Source of the DNA: Occallatibacter gabretensis
GTDB taxonomy: Bacteria; Acidobacteriota; Terriglobia; Terriglobales; Acidobacteriaceae
Length of the DNA: 64,000 bases
Direction: 5' to 3'
Assembly (NCBI RefSeq): GCF_001449115.1
Contig: NZ_LAIJ01000004.1
Span: forward strand, 1 to 64,000
Shown here: positions 1 through 10,600 of the stretch, piece after piece
How positions within the stretch are numbered: position 1 is the first letter of the stretch
Layout of the letters: every line of letters starts with the position of its first letter
Notes under the pieces: generated by a model
What the model was told of the DNA's origin: nothing
Database searches by the model: none
What the model saw: the letters and a program-made list of their open reading frames with translations, nothing else
Position numbers and translations under genes: made by a program

Positions 1-464
1 CATGGTCGCCCGACAGCACCAAGGTAGCTTTCGTCAGCTATCAACTCCTCATTGACGAGCCGCGCGATTAAGTCAGCACCTGGAGTTGAAAATAAGGATA
101 GCCAGGGATTCCTCCGAATCTCTTACGTTCTTACCCACATCCGAAAGCAATCCATTCAGGATGGGCGAAGAAACATTGTTATTCTGCCGGGACAGTCTTC
201 AGATATTGCAGCGTGACATTGAGCTAGTGCGACAGAGTCAGGCCTCCTACTCCAGTGTTGCCGCTATTTTTTTAGTGCCGATGGCATTTCGGTGCCCCGT
301 TATCGTCTTTTAGCCCGAAAAATGCTTGGACAGTACTTCGATTTCGTGGTCCAATACTGCCAGCCGTACGCCGGTTTTTTGATCTTCTTCCCCAACGGAA
401 GATCAGGTCGAGTATGTTCGGTCAATCGCATCCGGGGGCGCGATGACAAGCTGAGGGAGATGTC
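1..464. other. No convincing gene; leader of the sigma factor gene
   Basis: I see no reading frame here with a protein-like composition and a ribosome binding site. The short open frames overlap each other on both strands and show no recognisable motif. The last part is the upstream region of the sigma factor gene and ends in a GAGGGAG ribosome binding site just before its GTG start. Confidence 0.5.
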
Positions 465-1043
465 GTGCCGTTGACCGAACCCGTTGATAAGCCAGGGGAT
501 ATTACAGTTTTGCTGCATGAGTGGACGGCTGGCAAGCCGGAAGCGTTGGACCAGCTTTTTGAACTGGTCTATCCGCATTTGCGCAAGATTGCGGGGGCGC
601 TATTTCGCGGCGAGCGTCCGGAAAATCTGCTGCAGCCGACCAGTGTGGTCAACGAGCTTTTTCTGAAGCTGGTGCGTCAACGCAGTTTGCGCTTTGAGGA
701 CCGGGAACACTTTTACAGCTTGTCTGCCAAGTTGATGCGTCGCGTGCTGATCGACCAGGCCCGCAGCCATGCGCGCATCAAGCGGGATGGCGGTACTCCG
801 ATCCCGCTGGATGAAGGGCTTGCCTGGATCGACGCTACACCAGTGGAGGCCATGGATGTTGATCGCATTCTGAACGAGCTGGAAGCGATTGATCCTCGTA
901 AATGCCGGATGGTGGAGCTGAGATTTTTCCTTGGATTTACCGCTGAGGAAACGGCAGACTTGCTGAGCACCTCAAAGGCCACTGTAGACCGCGAGCTACG
1001 CTTCGTCCGGGCATGGTTGCACGAGCGGCTGCACACCGTCTGA
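465..1043 (+). CDS. ECF-type RNA polymerase sigma factor, TIGR02999-like
   Basis: This is a 192-residue sigma-70 family factor of the extracytoplasmic-function type, predicted to direct RNA polymerase to a small regulon. The N-terminal half carries the region 2 helices (PEALDQLFELVYPHLRKIA, then the LQPTSVVNELFLKL segment typical of the TIGR02999 group of acidobacteria and planctomycetes). The C-terminal part has a region 4 helix-turn-helix around residues 155-185 (TAEETADLLSTSKATVDREL). The GTG start is chosen because GAGGGAG sits five bases upstream. No anti-sigma factor is adjacent. Instead a Ser/Thr kinase follows 46 bases downstream on the same strand, a pairing often seen in acidobacteria, so kinase signalling may control it. 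Family assignment is firm; target promoters are unknown. Confidence 0.93.
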   Translation: MPLTEPVDKPGDITVLLHEWTAGKPEALDQLFELVYPHLRKIAGALFRGERPENLLQPTSVVNELFLKLVRQRSLRFEDREHFYSLSAKLMRRVLIDQARSHARIKRDGGTPIPLDEGLAWIDATPVEAMDVDRILNELEAIDPRKCRMVELRFFLGFTAEETADLLSTSKATVDRELRFVRAWLHERLHTV

Positions 1044-1089
1044 CGCAGTTCCACGCCCGATCACGCGAACCTAAACAGAGTTGCCAGGA

Positions 1090-3525
1090 ATGCCTCAGGA
1101 TTCAGAAAACTGGACTTTACTGCAAAAGCTCTTCCATCTTGCGGAAGAGACGAGTGCAGAGGACCGCGAGCGCGTGCTGACCCAGCATTGCGCGGATGAA
1201 GCGCTGGTGCGTCGTGCGATGGAGATATTCCGTAACTCCGCTGTGCTGGAAGCAGGTGCGCAGGAACGGCCTCGTTCAGCCGGTCCTGCCCGCATCGGAC
1301 CTTATACAGTGATCCGCCTGTTGGGCTCGGGTGGAATTGGTACTGTGTACCTGGCAGAACGGATTGTTGGCAGTTCGCCGCAGAGAGTAGCGCTGAAGAT
1401 GCTCGCTCCGCATGCGGCGGGCCCATCCTTTGTCGAGCGATTTCATCGCGAGCAGCACATTCTGGCCACGCTGGATCATTCGCATATTACACGGCTGCTG
1501 GATGCCGGAATGACCGAGTCAAACCAGCCCTTCCTAGTGATGGACTATGTGGAGGGTGAGCAGCTAGACGCTTATTGCGATGCTCGCAAGCTGGGCATCG
1601 ATGAACGGCTGCGACTGTTTCTGCAGGTATGTGACGCGGTTGCATATGCGCATCGCAGCCTGATTGTTCATCTTGACCTGAAGCCGTCGAATATCCTGGT
1701 CTCAAACGATGGCATAGTGAAGTTACTTGACTTTGGAACGTCGAAGCTGATCCAGACGGATGGCCTTTTCACGACCACGATGCTGGCTACTCCCGCCTAT
1801 GCAAGTCCGGAGCAGTTGCGAAATGAGCCTGTAACCACTGCTTGCGATGTGTATTCTCTGGGAGCAATTCTTTTTGAGCTGCTTTGCGGGCGACGCCCAC
1901 ATGCGAATTCGTCTGTGGCTGCGATGATTGAGCGGGCCATTACCGAACAGAATCCAGAGAGCCTTCTGTACGCCGTCACCGTTGAGGGATCACTCAATCG
2001 GGGCCTGTCGGAGGCTCGATTGAAGCAGATACTGAGTGGCGATCTGCAGACTATTGTGGGCAAATGTCTGCAACCAAAACCGCCTGAGCGATATGCCTCG
2101 GTCGATGCGCTGATGCAGGATATGAACCGGTATCTGGATGGGAAGCCAGTATTGGCGCGGCCGCAGACTGCCTTCTACCGCCTCGGCAAGTTTGTGCGAC
2201 GTCATCGTGCGGGGGTTGCAGCGAGCATCGTAGCAGTGCTGCTCCTGATTGGCAGCGTGAGTTACGCGATCTGGAGGCAGGAGCAGGCTTTACGTGAAGC
2301 CCAACGCGCTCTGAGCATGCAAACGTTTATGTCATCGCTGTTCACTATGGCGAATTCCCAGTACTCAGGCAGACCCACGATGAGTGTCAATGAGTTTCTG
2401 AACCTGGGAATCAAGGTCCTGCCGCTTTACATCCATAACGCTGCTGACCTTCGCATGGCCAAGGATAGCCTGGCGCAGTCATTGTTAGTGAATGGAGATA
2501 CTGAGGATGCGCAGAAGGTTTTTGCGGAGAGCGAACGTACGGCTCACATGGATGGGGATAAGAGTGCTGAGACGGAGGCCTTGACGTATGAAGGCGAGAT
2601 TGCAGCAAAGCGGGGGAATCTCAACCAATACCTTAGCCTAAGCGCGCGAGCGCTGGATCTTTCGCGCAGTCCTGAAATTCCGCCTTCGATTCGGACAATC
2701 GTAAAGAAGGACTATGCTTTTTTTCGCGACGACCATGGGCCAGCGACTGACGAAAACCTAAAACTGCTGCGGGAGTCGGTGCAGGAGTCGAAGGACGCAA
2801 AGCTATCTCCGTCGAATATAGGAAACGCAATTTACGATCTCGCTTCTGACCTTGAGGAGCGCGGCCAGATTGACGAGGCAGAGGCGCTTCTCAAGGAATC
2901 CATTCAGTATTATTCGCAAGACCCGGCATATGTCTGCAATATGAACGCGGTCGTCGGCGATCTTGGATTTATCAATTTGCTGCGGGGCAATGTCAACGAC
3001 AGCCTGGTGAATGATCAGCGGGCTTATGAAGGCGCTGTTCATTGCAAAGGGCCGGAGAGCGATGACGCGGTATACCAACAAACTTACCTTGCGCAGGCGC
3101 TGACATTGGCGGGACGATACGCGGAATCCATACCGATGCTCGAGAAGATTGTGGCGATCAGAGAGACGGAGCCTGGGAAAAAGGACTACCGGGAAGAACC
3201 GCTAACTTTCCTTGCCACCGCCTATGAATCGGCGGGACGATATACGGATGCCGAAAAAGCTATGGGTCAGGTCTTCAGTCTCAACACTGAGATGGGTGAG
3301 GACAAGACGGGACGCGTGTTTGGCAACTATAACTATATTTATGCCAAAGCACTGGCGGGGCAGCATCGCGACGCAGAAGCGCTGACTCACGCGCAGATCG
3401 CCGACAAATTGCTCGGCCAGACCCACCCTTCGCGGACCCCCACGGGAAAGCAGCGCGACGTAGATGCTCATCAATTATTGCTGGATCTGGAAGCTCGACT
3501 GGGAAAAACGGCGGGGCAGCCGTAA
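1090..3525 (+). CDS. Membrane Ser/Thr protein kinase with C-terminal TPR-like region
   Basis: This is a bacterial Hanks-type kinase of about 811 residues. Counting from the ATG at 1090, it shows the glycine loop LGSGGIGTVY, the ATP-binding lysine in VALKML (about residue 103), the catalytic HLDLKPSN (Asp about 196), the metal-binding DFG (Asp about 214) and an activation segment ending in YASPEQL. One hydrophobic segment follows near residues 375-395 (the AGVAASIVAVLLLIGSV region), so the kinase domain would be cytoplasmic and the helical, TPR-like C-terminus exported. The HRD motif reads HLD, a change also seen in some active bacterial kinases. A TTG three codons upstream (1081) is an alternative start. 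It probably forms a two-gene unit with the preceding sigma factor. Confidence 0.92.
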   Translation: MPQDSENWTLLQKLFHLAEETSAEDRERVLTQHCADEALVRRAMEIFRNSAVLEAGAQERPRSAGPARIGPYTVIRLLGSGGIGTVYLAERIVGSSPQRVALKMLAPHAAGPSFVERFHREQHILATLDHSHITRLLDAGMTESNQPFLVMDYVEGEQLDAYCDARKLGIDERLRLFLQVCDAVAYAHRSLIVHLDLKPSNILVSNDGIVKLLDFGTSKLIQTDGLFTTTMLATPAYASPEQLRNEPVTTACDVYSLGAILFELLCGRRPHANSSVAAMIERAITEQNPESLLYAVTVEGSLNRGLSEARLKQILSGDLQTIVGKCLQPKPPERYASVDALMQDMNRYLDGKPVLARPQTAFYRLGKFVRRHRAGVAASIVAVLLLIGSVSYAIWRQEQALREAQRALSMQTFMSSLFTMANSQYSGRPTMSVNEFLNLGIKVLPLYIHNAADLRMAKDSLAQSLLVNGDTEDAQKVFAESERTAHMDGDKSAETEALTYEGEIAAKRGNLNQYLSLSARALDLSRSPEIPPSIRTIVKKDYAFFRDDHGPATDENLKLLRESVQESKDAKLSPSNIGNAIYDLASDLEERGQIDEAEALLKESIQYYSQDPAYVCNMNAVVGDLGFINLLRGNVNDSLVNDQRAYEGAVHCKGPESDDAVYQQTYLAQALTLAGRYAESIPMLEKIVAIRETEPGKKDYREEPLTFLATAYESAGRYTDAEKAMGQVFSLNTEMGEDKTGRVFGNYNYIYAKALAGQHRDAEALTHAQIADKLLGQTHPSRTPTGKQRDVDAHQLLLDLEARLGKTAGQP

Positions 3526-3588
3526 GTCCCGCAGTCTTTCTGCCGTTTTCTGAAGGCGACATAATATTTTCATGTTTTGTGACTCACT

Positions 3589-3620
3589 TCTCCTGTACCT
3601 GACGCGAACGGTACAGGAGA
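3589..3620 (+). promoter_or_regulatory. Hairpin that encloses the ribosome binding site of the repeat-protein gene
   Basis: An 11-bp perfect inverted repeat (TCTCCTGTACC / GGTACAGGAGA) surrounds a 10-base loop. The 3' arm contains the AGGAG ribosome binding site seven bases ahead of the ATG at 3627. In the mRNA this stem would hide the site, so it may control translation. No T-run follows, which argues against a terminator for the kinase gene. Confidence 0.55.
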
Positions 3621-3626
3621 CCACCT

Positions 3627-6600
3627 ATGAACCTAAAAGCTGCATTCGCCCTGCTGGCCCTTGCACTCTCGGGAATGACTGCTCATACGCAGCTTGCACA
3701 GCAGTCCCCGCAGCCCGTTCCCCCCACGCCTGCACGTCGATCCATTCAGTACGACAAACTGCCCCTTGGTTTTGAACCGAACGTCGGCCAGACCTCCAGC
3801 CAGGTCCAATGGCTGGCGCGCGGGCTCGAATACACGTTGTTCCTCTCAGGACGTGATGCGGTCCTCGAACTGAACAAGGCGACGTCGGGTGAGCATTCCG
3901 GCGACGGCCCTCGAGTTAGCTCATCGGTCGTTCGGATGAATCTACTCGGCGCCAATCCATCGCCAAAAGGACATGGCGAGCAACCCGAACCGGGCAAGGT
4001 GAATTACTTTACCGGAAAAAACCCGGCCGACTGGCAGCACAATGTAAGCCTGTATGGCCGGGTGCATCTTGACAGCGTTTACCCGGGCATTGACCTTGCC
4101 TACTATGGCCGCCAGGGACAGCTGGAATACGACTTCATGGTTGCTCCGGATGCAGACCCGTCTGCTATTCACCTGGCCTTCGATGGCGCCACACCTCGTC
4201 TCGCCGACAACGGTGATCTGGTGTTACCTGTCAACGGGAACGAAGTACGCTTCGATCATCCTGTCGTTTACCAGATGGTGAACGGGAAACGTCAGGTCGT
4301 CGACGGTTCTTTCGATATTGTGAAGAACGGCAATGTTTCGTTCCACCTGGGGCCGTATGATCACAGCCGCGAGCTGGTGATTGACCCAACGCTGGTGTAT
4401 ACGGGCACATTCGGCACCGCAAGTGAGAATGATGCTCCCGCTGGAATGGCCGTTGATTCGCAAGGGGAACTCATCATCACTGGAACAACGCTCGATTTGA
4501 ATTTCCCTGCGACTTCGGGCGCCTATCAAACCTCCTGCAGTCCAGTGAGCGCGACTGATACGCAGAACGGAGTTTTTCGTTGCGCAGTTGGGGACCAGCC
4601 CGGCGCAATGAGTTCGGCCTATGTTGCCAAGCTCAACGCGGACGGCACTCAGCTGATCTATGCAACTTACCTTCATGGAATTACCGGCTGGGAAAAAGGC
4701 GCGGCCGTTCAGGCCGACGCATCCGGCAACGCCGTCGTCATCGGCCAGACCGCTTCGGCTGACTTTCCGCTGGTCAATGCCCCCGCAATACCGCAGATGT
4801 CTCTTTGCCAGCCGCTGATCTTCAACGGCCAAACCGCCCCCTCACAATCCTGCTCCGGTTATTTCAATGGCGGTGGTACGGAGTGGACGATTCAGGGACC
4901 GACCGGCTTTATTTCCAAGCTCAGTGCCGATGGCTCCAAACTGCTCTACAGCGCCTTCATGGGTTTTTCCGGGACAACTTACCCGCATTCACTTGCGTTG
5001 GATGCCTCTGGCAACATGTATATGTTGAGCCAGGTCAACAATGCCGATCCTGATCCCAACCCAGGCTCCGGCGGCGAAGTGTTTTACCCCACCACTTCAA
5101 CCGCGTTTCAGACCGCAGGCGTGGGAGACTATGAAACCGCACTTACTGTGTTAAGCGCGGACGGGCAAAAGATCCTGTATTCGACAATCTATGGAGAGAC
5201 AAAACCAATCGCAAGCGGTTGCGGAAGCTGTCTGAACGGGACGGTGCCCTCGAGTATTGCTGTAGGGCAAAACGGCACGGTTTTCATAGCGGGAGAAACC
5301 AGAGTCGCTACTTTGCCGGTCACTGCGAATGTTGTGCAAACCTCATGCGTAGAGTCCACACCAACCCAGTGCGCAAACAACGTTGGTTACGTGGCCGCAT
5401 TCAATATCAACAAATCCGGCGCCAGCTCCCTGGAGTGGGCTACCTATGTGAGCGGACCAGACAATCCGAACACGGCCGTATCAACCCAATTGAATTCGAT
5501 TGCCGCCGATGCATCGAACAACGTCTATCTCACGGGCTATACCACGGATGCCCTCTTTCCAATTACAAAGAGTGCTTATGCATCCACGTGCCCTTTAGAC
5601 GGGAGGAGCGGCGCAAACTTCTGCGATAACAGCGTCTTTGTCAGCAAGCTAAATTCCTCCGGAACGGCGTATGACTGGTCCACATTCATTGCCGCTACGC
5701 AAGGCGCAGCGTCAGGCGCAAATTCCAATGGAATTGCGGTCGATCCGGAAGGGAAGGTCTACGTCTACGGCGATTCCGGGAACCTGAATATACCCGCCGT
5801 GAACCCCCTGCCGCAGTATTCGAATGACTGGTATCAACCGTATCCATTCTTAACCGTTCTGAATCCTACAGGATCAAATGTCATCTTCTCCAGCCAGGTT
5901 GCGCCGAACAATTTCGTCAGCTCGATGCAAAACGGGTTGGCGCTGGATTCGGCCGGCAACATTTACATGGTTGGAAACACGCAGGGCAATCAGACCTATT
6001 TTGTTGGCAACACTACACTCACCAGCTGGCCGACAACAGAGGGTACTTACTCCACTCCATTCACCGGAACCGGGCCTGTCCCGTTTTTTGTGAAGGTCGC
6101 TGCTGTGCTGAATCCAACGGCAACTACCCTAACTGCTTCGCCGGCAACTACTGTCTCCGGACAGAAGGTTACCTTTACTGCAACGGTTGCGGGAACTACA
6201 CAATCCACGCCTGCACCAACAGGAGCGGTCACGCTGACCAATACATCAGCCACCCCGGCTACCACGCTGGGAACGATCGATTTGAGCAATGGCACCGGCA
6301 CTTATTCGACGACGTCGCTTGCCGCGGGGACGTACAAGATTGTGGCGACCTACTCTGCGGATTCCGTCTACGACACAAGTACAAGCACCGCAACGACGGT
6401 CACAATCACCGCGCTGCAGAAAGCAACCGTCGCTCTAACAGTTCCGGGGACCGCTATTGTCGGCTCGTCAGTGACTTTTAGTGCAACCGTAACCGGCAGT
6501 GGTGGAACTCCGACAGGAACCGTAACGTTCTCCGACGGGTCGACCACTCTCGGAAGCGGAACACTCAGCAGCGGGAAAGCTGCCTACACCACGAAGACGC

Positions 6601-7526
6601 TTGCTGCCGGCATGCACACTATCTCCGCCGCATATAGCGGGGATAGCACATTTGGATCCGCAACCAGTTCGCCTTCGACGATCGATATTGCGGCTCTGCC
6701 AACGCCAACCATCGCACTTAAGCTACCATCGTCAGCAGTCAGCGGAAGTTCGGTGACACTGAACGCAACTGTCAGCGGATCGGGCACGACTCTTACAGGA
6801 ACCGTGAAGTTCCTGGATGGAACGGCCGTTCTGAATACGGCCACACTTGCATCCGGTTCGGCGAGCTACTCCACCAGCTCACTTGCGGTTGGCGCGCACA
6901 GCATCACTGCGCAGTATTCCGGAGATTCGAATTACTCGTCAGTAGCATCGGCTGCACAGACTGTCACCATCACCGCACCGGCACCAGACTTCTCGGTCGA
7001 TCTGAGTCCGGCGTCAGGCTCTGTCACTGCAGGCAGTACAACAACCACGATGATTACCGTAACTCCAGCAAACGGGTTTGATACTGCGACAACGTTCAGC
7101 TGCTCGGGACTTCCCGCGTACTCATCCTGCGCATTCAGCCCCACCAGCGTAACGCCGAACGGGAAGGCAGCTCCGACCACACTGACAATTGCCACGAACG
7201 TCGCCTCGGCGAGTGCGGCTCTGGATAGCGGAGTGACGAGACGGCGGCTCCATCGCTTTGCGGCTGCTGGCTCGGGCGGCGCAATTTTGGCTCTTCTCTT
7301 CTGGCCGAGCGCGTTGAGACGCAAACAGCGGCAGGCGTGGCTGCGCATGCTTGGAGTTGTGATGTTCTCATTGCTTGCTTTGCATACGCTGACAGGTTGC
7401 GGGGGCAGCTCGAAGTCCTCCGGCGGTTCTGGATCGGTAACGCCTTCAGGCACTTCTACCGTCACCATTACCGCAACTGCCGGCAGCCTGACGCACACCA
7501 CAGCTTTTACTCTCACCGTCAACTAA
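3627..7526 (+). CDS. Exported SBBP beta-propeller / Ig-like repeat protein
   Basis: This 1299-residue protein has a Sec signal peptide (MNLKAAFALLALALSGMTAHT). An N-terminal domain of the DUF7948 type follows to about residue 260, then SBBP-type propeller repeats to about 820 (recurring pattern AVDSQGELIITG, ALDASGNMYML, AVDPEGKVYVYG). Three Ig-like repeats of the Big_3 type occupy about 825-1115 (TPTGTVTFSDGSTTLGSG, then AYSGDS). The end is unusual. A final Ig-like unit is interrupted by two hydrophobic segments (about 1213-1230 and 1241-1257) around a basic loop (RRKQRQAW), then Cys1258 in a lipobox-like LTGC, a Ser/Gly linker and one more beta strand. It is probably a surface or periplasmic adhesion-like protein; no enzyme motif is visible. 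Confidence 0.88.
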   Translation: MNLKAAFALLALALSGMTAHTQLAQQSPQPVPPTPARRSIQYDKLPLGFEPNVGQTSSQVQWLARGLEYTLFLSGRDAVLELNKATSGEHSGDGPRVSSSVVRMNLLGANPSPKGHGEQPEPGKVNYFTGKNPADWQHNVSLYGRVHLDSVYPGIDLAYYGRQGQLEYDFMVAPDADPSAIHLAFDGATPRLADNGDLVLPVNGNEVRFDHPVVYQMVNGKRQVVDGSFDIVKNGNVSFHLGPYDHSRELVIDPTLVYTGTFGTASENDAPAGMAVDSQGELIITGTTLDLNFPATSGAYQTSCSPVSATDTQNGVFRCAVGDQPGAMSSAYVAKLNADGTQLIYATYLHGITGWEKGAAVQADASGNAVVIGQTASADFPLVNAPAIPQMSLCQPLIFNGQTAPSQSCSGYFNGGGTEWTIQGPTGFISKLSADGSKLLYSAFMGFSGTTYPHSLALDASGNMYMLSQVNNADPDPNPGSGGEVFYPTTSTAFQTAGVGDYETALTVLSADGQKILYSTIYGETKPIASGCGSCLNGTVPSSIAVGQNGTVFIAGETRVATLPVTANVVQTSCVESTPTQCANNVGYVAAFNINKSGASSLEWATYVSGPDNPNTAVSTQLNSIAADASNNVYLTGYTTDALFPITKSAYASTCPLDGRSGANFCDNSVFVSKLNSSGTAYDWSTFIAATQGAASGANSNGIAVDPEGKVYVYGDSGNLNIPAVNPLPQYSNDWYQPYPFLTVLNPTGSNVIFSSQVAPNNFVSSMQNGLALDSAGNIYMVGNTQGNQTYFVGNTTLTSWPTTEGTYSTPFTGTGPVPFFVKVAAVLNPTATTLTASPATTVSGQKVTFTATVAGTTQSTPAPTGAVTLTNTSATPATTLGTIDLSNGTGTYSTTSLAAGTYKIVATYSADSVYDTSTSTATTVTITALQKATVALTVPGTAIVGSSVTFSATVTGSGGTPTGTVTFSDGSTTLGSGTLSSGKAAYTTKTLAAGMHTISAAYSGDSTFGSATSSPSTIDIAALPTPTIALKLPSSAVSGSSVTLNATVSGSGTTLTGTVKFLDGTAVLNTATLASGSASYSTSSLAVGAHSITAQYSGDSNYSSVASAAQTVTITAPAPDFSVDLSPASGSVTAGSTTTTMITVTPANGFDTATTFSCSGLPAYSSCAFSPTSVTPNGKAAPTTLTIATNVASASAALDSGVTRRRLHRFAAAGSGGAILALLFWPSALRRKQRQAWLRMLGVVMFSLLALHTLTGCGGSSKSSGGSGSVTPSGTSTVTITATAGSLTHTTAFTLTVN

Positions 7527-7555
7527 GCATTTCAACAAAGTAGTACAAGGCAGAA

Positions 7556-7586
7556 GGGCCACCCCATCGCGGGTGGCCCTTTTTTT
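7556..7586 (+). terminator. Rho-independent terminator of the repeat-protein gene
   Basis: A 9-bp perfect GC-rich stem (GGGCCACCC / GGGTGGCCC) with a 6-base loop is followed by seven T. It lies 30 bases after the stop of the plus-strand repeat gene, between two convergent genes. Confidence 0.9.
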
Positions 7587-7696
7587 CGTGGTAGCAATGA
7601 AAAGCAGATCCTGGAACACAATGCATGGTTCCGCTTTTGTGGTTGCTTGAAGAAAGAACGCGGCACGAAGCTATGGAACTTCGCGCCTCGCGAGGG

Positions 7697-10600
7697 TTAG
7701 AAGGAGATACGTGCGCCAAGCTGAATGACGCGCGGACCACCGGGCCCTAACTGACTGTACACGCTGGTCGGCTGACCAAAGCCGGTATCGAGTGAAATCG
7801 ATTCCGGTGTGTAAGTGTTGTTCTGGCTGTTGTAGCTGGGCAGCGTAACGTTCGCGCCAAAGTCCTTCGACGCAAAGTTGGGGTGGTTGAAGATGTTGTA
7901 GGTTTCGGAGCGCAACTGAATCGAGCGCTCCTGCTTGCCGGGCAGTGGGATGTTTTTGAACAGTGACATATCCCAGGTCTGCATGCCACCTGAGCGAAGA
8001 CGGTCCGGCGTGCCGGGATCAGGATGGCCAATGGCAGGCAGAATAGGCTTCATGCTCGAGTCAACACTGAGGGTCACCGGAGGTGTCTTGCTGTACTGGC
8101 GTCCACCATCGAACTGGTTACCCGGAACATAGATCTGCGTCCAGTTCGGCGTACCGGTCATAAAGTTCGACAGGCCCGAAAGCTCGTAGTTGTCCGTGAG
8201 ATAAGCCAGCCAGTGCGGCCCGCCAAAGCGCTTCACCACGCCGGGAATATCCCACACGTAGTTCACAGCTGCAACATTGCGGCGATCCCAGGCAGCAACC
8301 TGATAGTTGTAAAGCTTCGGGTTGAAGGGATCCACGTAGCCATTATCGCTCGACTCAGTCGTCATCGACTTAGACCAGGTGTAAACCGCGCCGAAGGTAA
8401 GACCCCTGCTGAAGCGGCGCTGCAGAGAAGCCTGCAGGCCGTTGTAGTTGGCCGTGCCGTTGAACTTGGTGTATGGAAGCTGGTCATAGCCCGAGTACGG
8501 AGCCAGGTAGTCAGTCGCATAAGCATATTGGCCGCTGAAGCTGTAGCCGGCCGCGGCATATTCGGGCGGAAGGTTCGGTTCCACGTTCGGTACAACGCCG
8601 CCAGCGAAGTTCGCAGGGTTCTGCGCTGCCTTGCTGAACGCCGTTCCGTAGGGAATCGTGTTGATGTCGTAGTTGGTGATCAGGTGGCGCGACTGCGTGC
8701 CCACGTAGGCAATGTCGTACGTAACGCCCCAGCCGGCCTCGCGCTGCACACCGAGCGAGTAGCTGTAGACAGTCGGAACCTGGCCGGCGCGGTCCACCCC
8801 CGTAATCGAGCTAAGTGTGCCCGGAGACGACTGCGGCGCATTCGCAATCTGGCTGAAGTTCAGATACGTCGGCGAGCTGATCGACGGCGTGGTTTCAAGC
8901 AGCGGGTTGTTGAAGGCCGGGTTGAAGACCAGGTTGCCTTCTTCGCGGTCATGCGACATGCCGAAGCCGCCGCGCAGCACGCCCTTGTGGTCGCCATACG
9001 TATCCCACGCAAAGCCAATACGCGGCTCCGGCATGATACCGCGGTCATCCCATCCGCCCTTGGGCAGTGAGCCGTTGGACGCATAGGCCATGCCTTCGAG
9101 CGCATTGCCGGTGTTGGGAATTGGGTTGCCGCTGCTGGGATCAATGTGGATCGCATTCGCCTGTACGTATAGCGAGGGGTCGAAGAGAGCGATCTGATTC
9201 TTGTCGTCATACTGCGGCGGAATCCACGCGAAGCGCATGCCGAAATCCAGGGTGAAGCGCGGCGTGATCTGCCACGTGTCCTGCAGGTAGAACTCAAGCT
9301 GGTTATAGCGGAAGTAGCCAATAGGACGCGAACTCGACTGATCGAAGGACTGGAAGTCGCCGAGCAACGCGCTTGCAAAGGGAGACCCCAGATTGGTTGC
9401 GCAGTTTGTTGGACTGCTCGACGTGGCGCAGTTGTTAAAGCTGAACTGGCCATTCGAGTTGCCCCACGCAATCTGGTCCTTGCGGTTGCGCTGGTAGAAG
9501 GCGCCGAATTTCATTGTGTGGTTCGACTTCACCCAGGTCAGGTTGTCGTTCACGTTGATGGTGGTGTTGGCCTGATACCACGGCGTGGCGCCAAAGTAAG
9601 ACCATGCATAGCTCTGGCCATTGCCGCTGTAGCCCACGTCGGGAATCGATGTGGTGCTGGTCACCGGGAAGAGCAACGGCAGGTTGATATTGTTGGCGCC
9701 CACAGAGAGGTTGCCATTGTTGCCGGTGGTGTCGGAGCGGTATTCGCTGGGGCCCACGTTCACTTCGTTCAGCAGATTTGAACGCAACGTGCTGGTCAGG
9801 TCAACCGCAAGGTTCCAGCCGTTCTGCGTGTTGAGGCAGCCGCCGACAATCTGCACTTCTCCATCGCAAGGCAGACCGAGCTGGCCTATCGGAGCGACGG
9901 TTGACTGGTAGTTGCCAATCCAACGGGCGAAGATGCGCTCGCCGGGAGTGATCTGGTAGTCAGCGCGGCCAATGTACTCATGGCGCGGATTCTGGTACGA
10001 AAGCGCATCCACGCGGTTGTAGGAGTCCTGCACTGTGCCGTAGCCTGCCACGTTCGGCTGAACGTAAAGGTTGTATACCGCCTGTATAGACGGGTTGATG
10101 TCAGTCGAAGTGATCTTGTTGCCCGCGTAAGGAGTGCCTGTGCCGGGCTTATAGATGGTGAGCGGATTGCCGCTGCTGTCGATGCTCTGCGAAAAGTCAC
10201 CTGAGCGCTCGGCCGTGGTGGGCACATAATAGGAGTTCGTGCCGCCGGGGACAAGCTGCTGGTAATGCTCGGTCGAGAAGAACCAGTAGCTCCTGTTCTT
10301 CTTGATCGGGCCGCCGATGGCTATGCCTTCTGTGTTGTAGCGGTAGAGCTCCTTGGGAATGTCGTTGAAGTTGTTGTACCAGCCGGTCGCGTTCATGCCG
10401 TCATTGCGATGGAAGAAGTGCGCGTTGCCGTGAAGGGTATTGGTTCCACCCGCGGAGACCACCGAAATCTGCCCGCCCGATGCCTTGCCGTACTCCGCCT
10501 GGTAGTTCGAGGTGAGCACCTTCACTTCTGAGATGGCGTCGGGGTTAATCGTTACGTGCGTGCCGCCGTTGTTGCCGGTATCCACGTTCGAGGCACCGTC

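Noticed and set aside
8024..9070. Long plus-strand frame of 348 codons
   Set aside because: It is antisense to the Oar receptor, has Arg/Val/His-rich composition and no ribosome binding site or domain; the receptor frame is clearly the gene.
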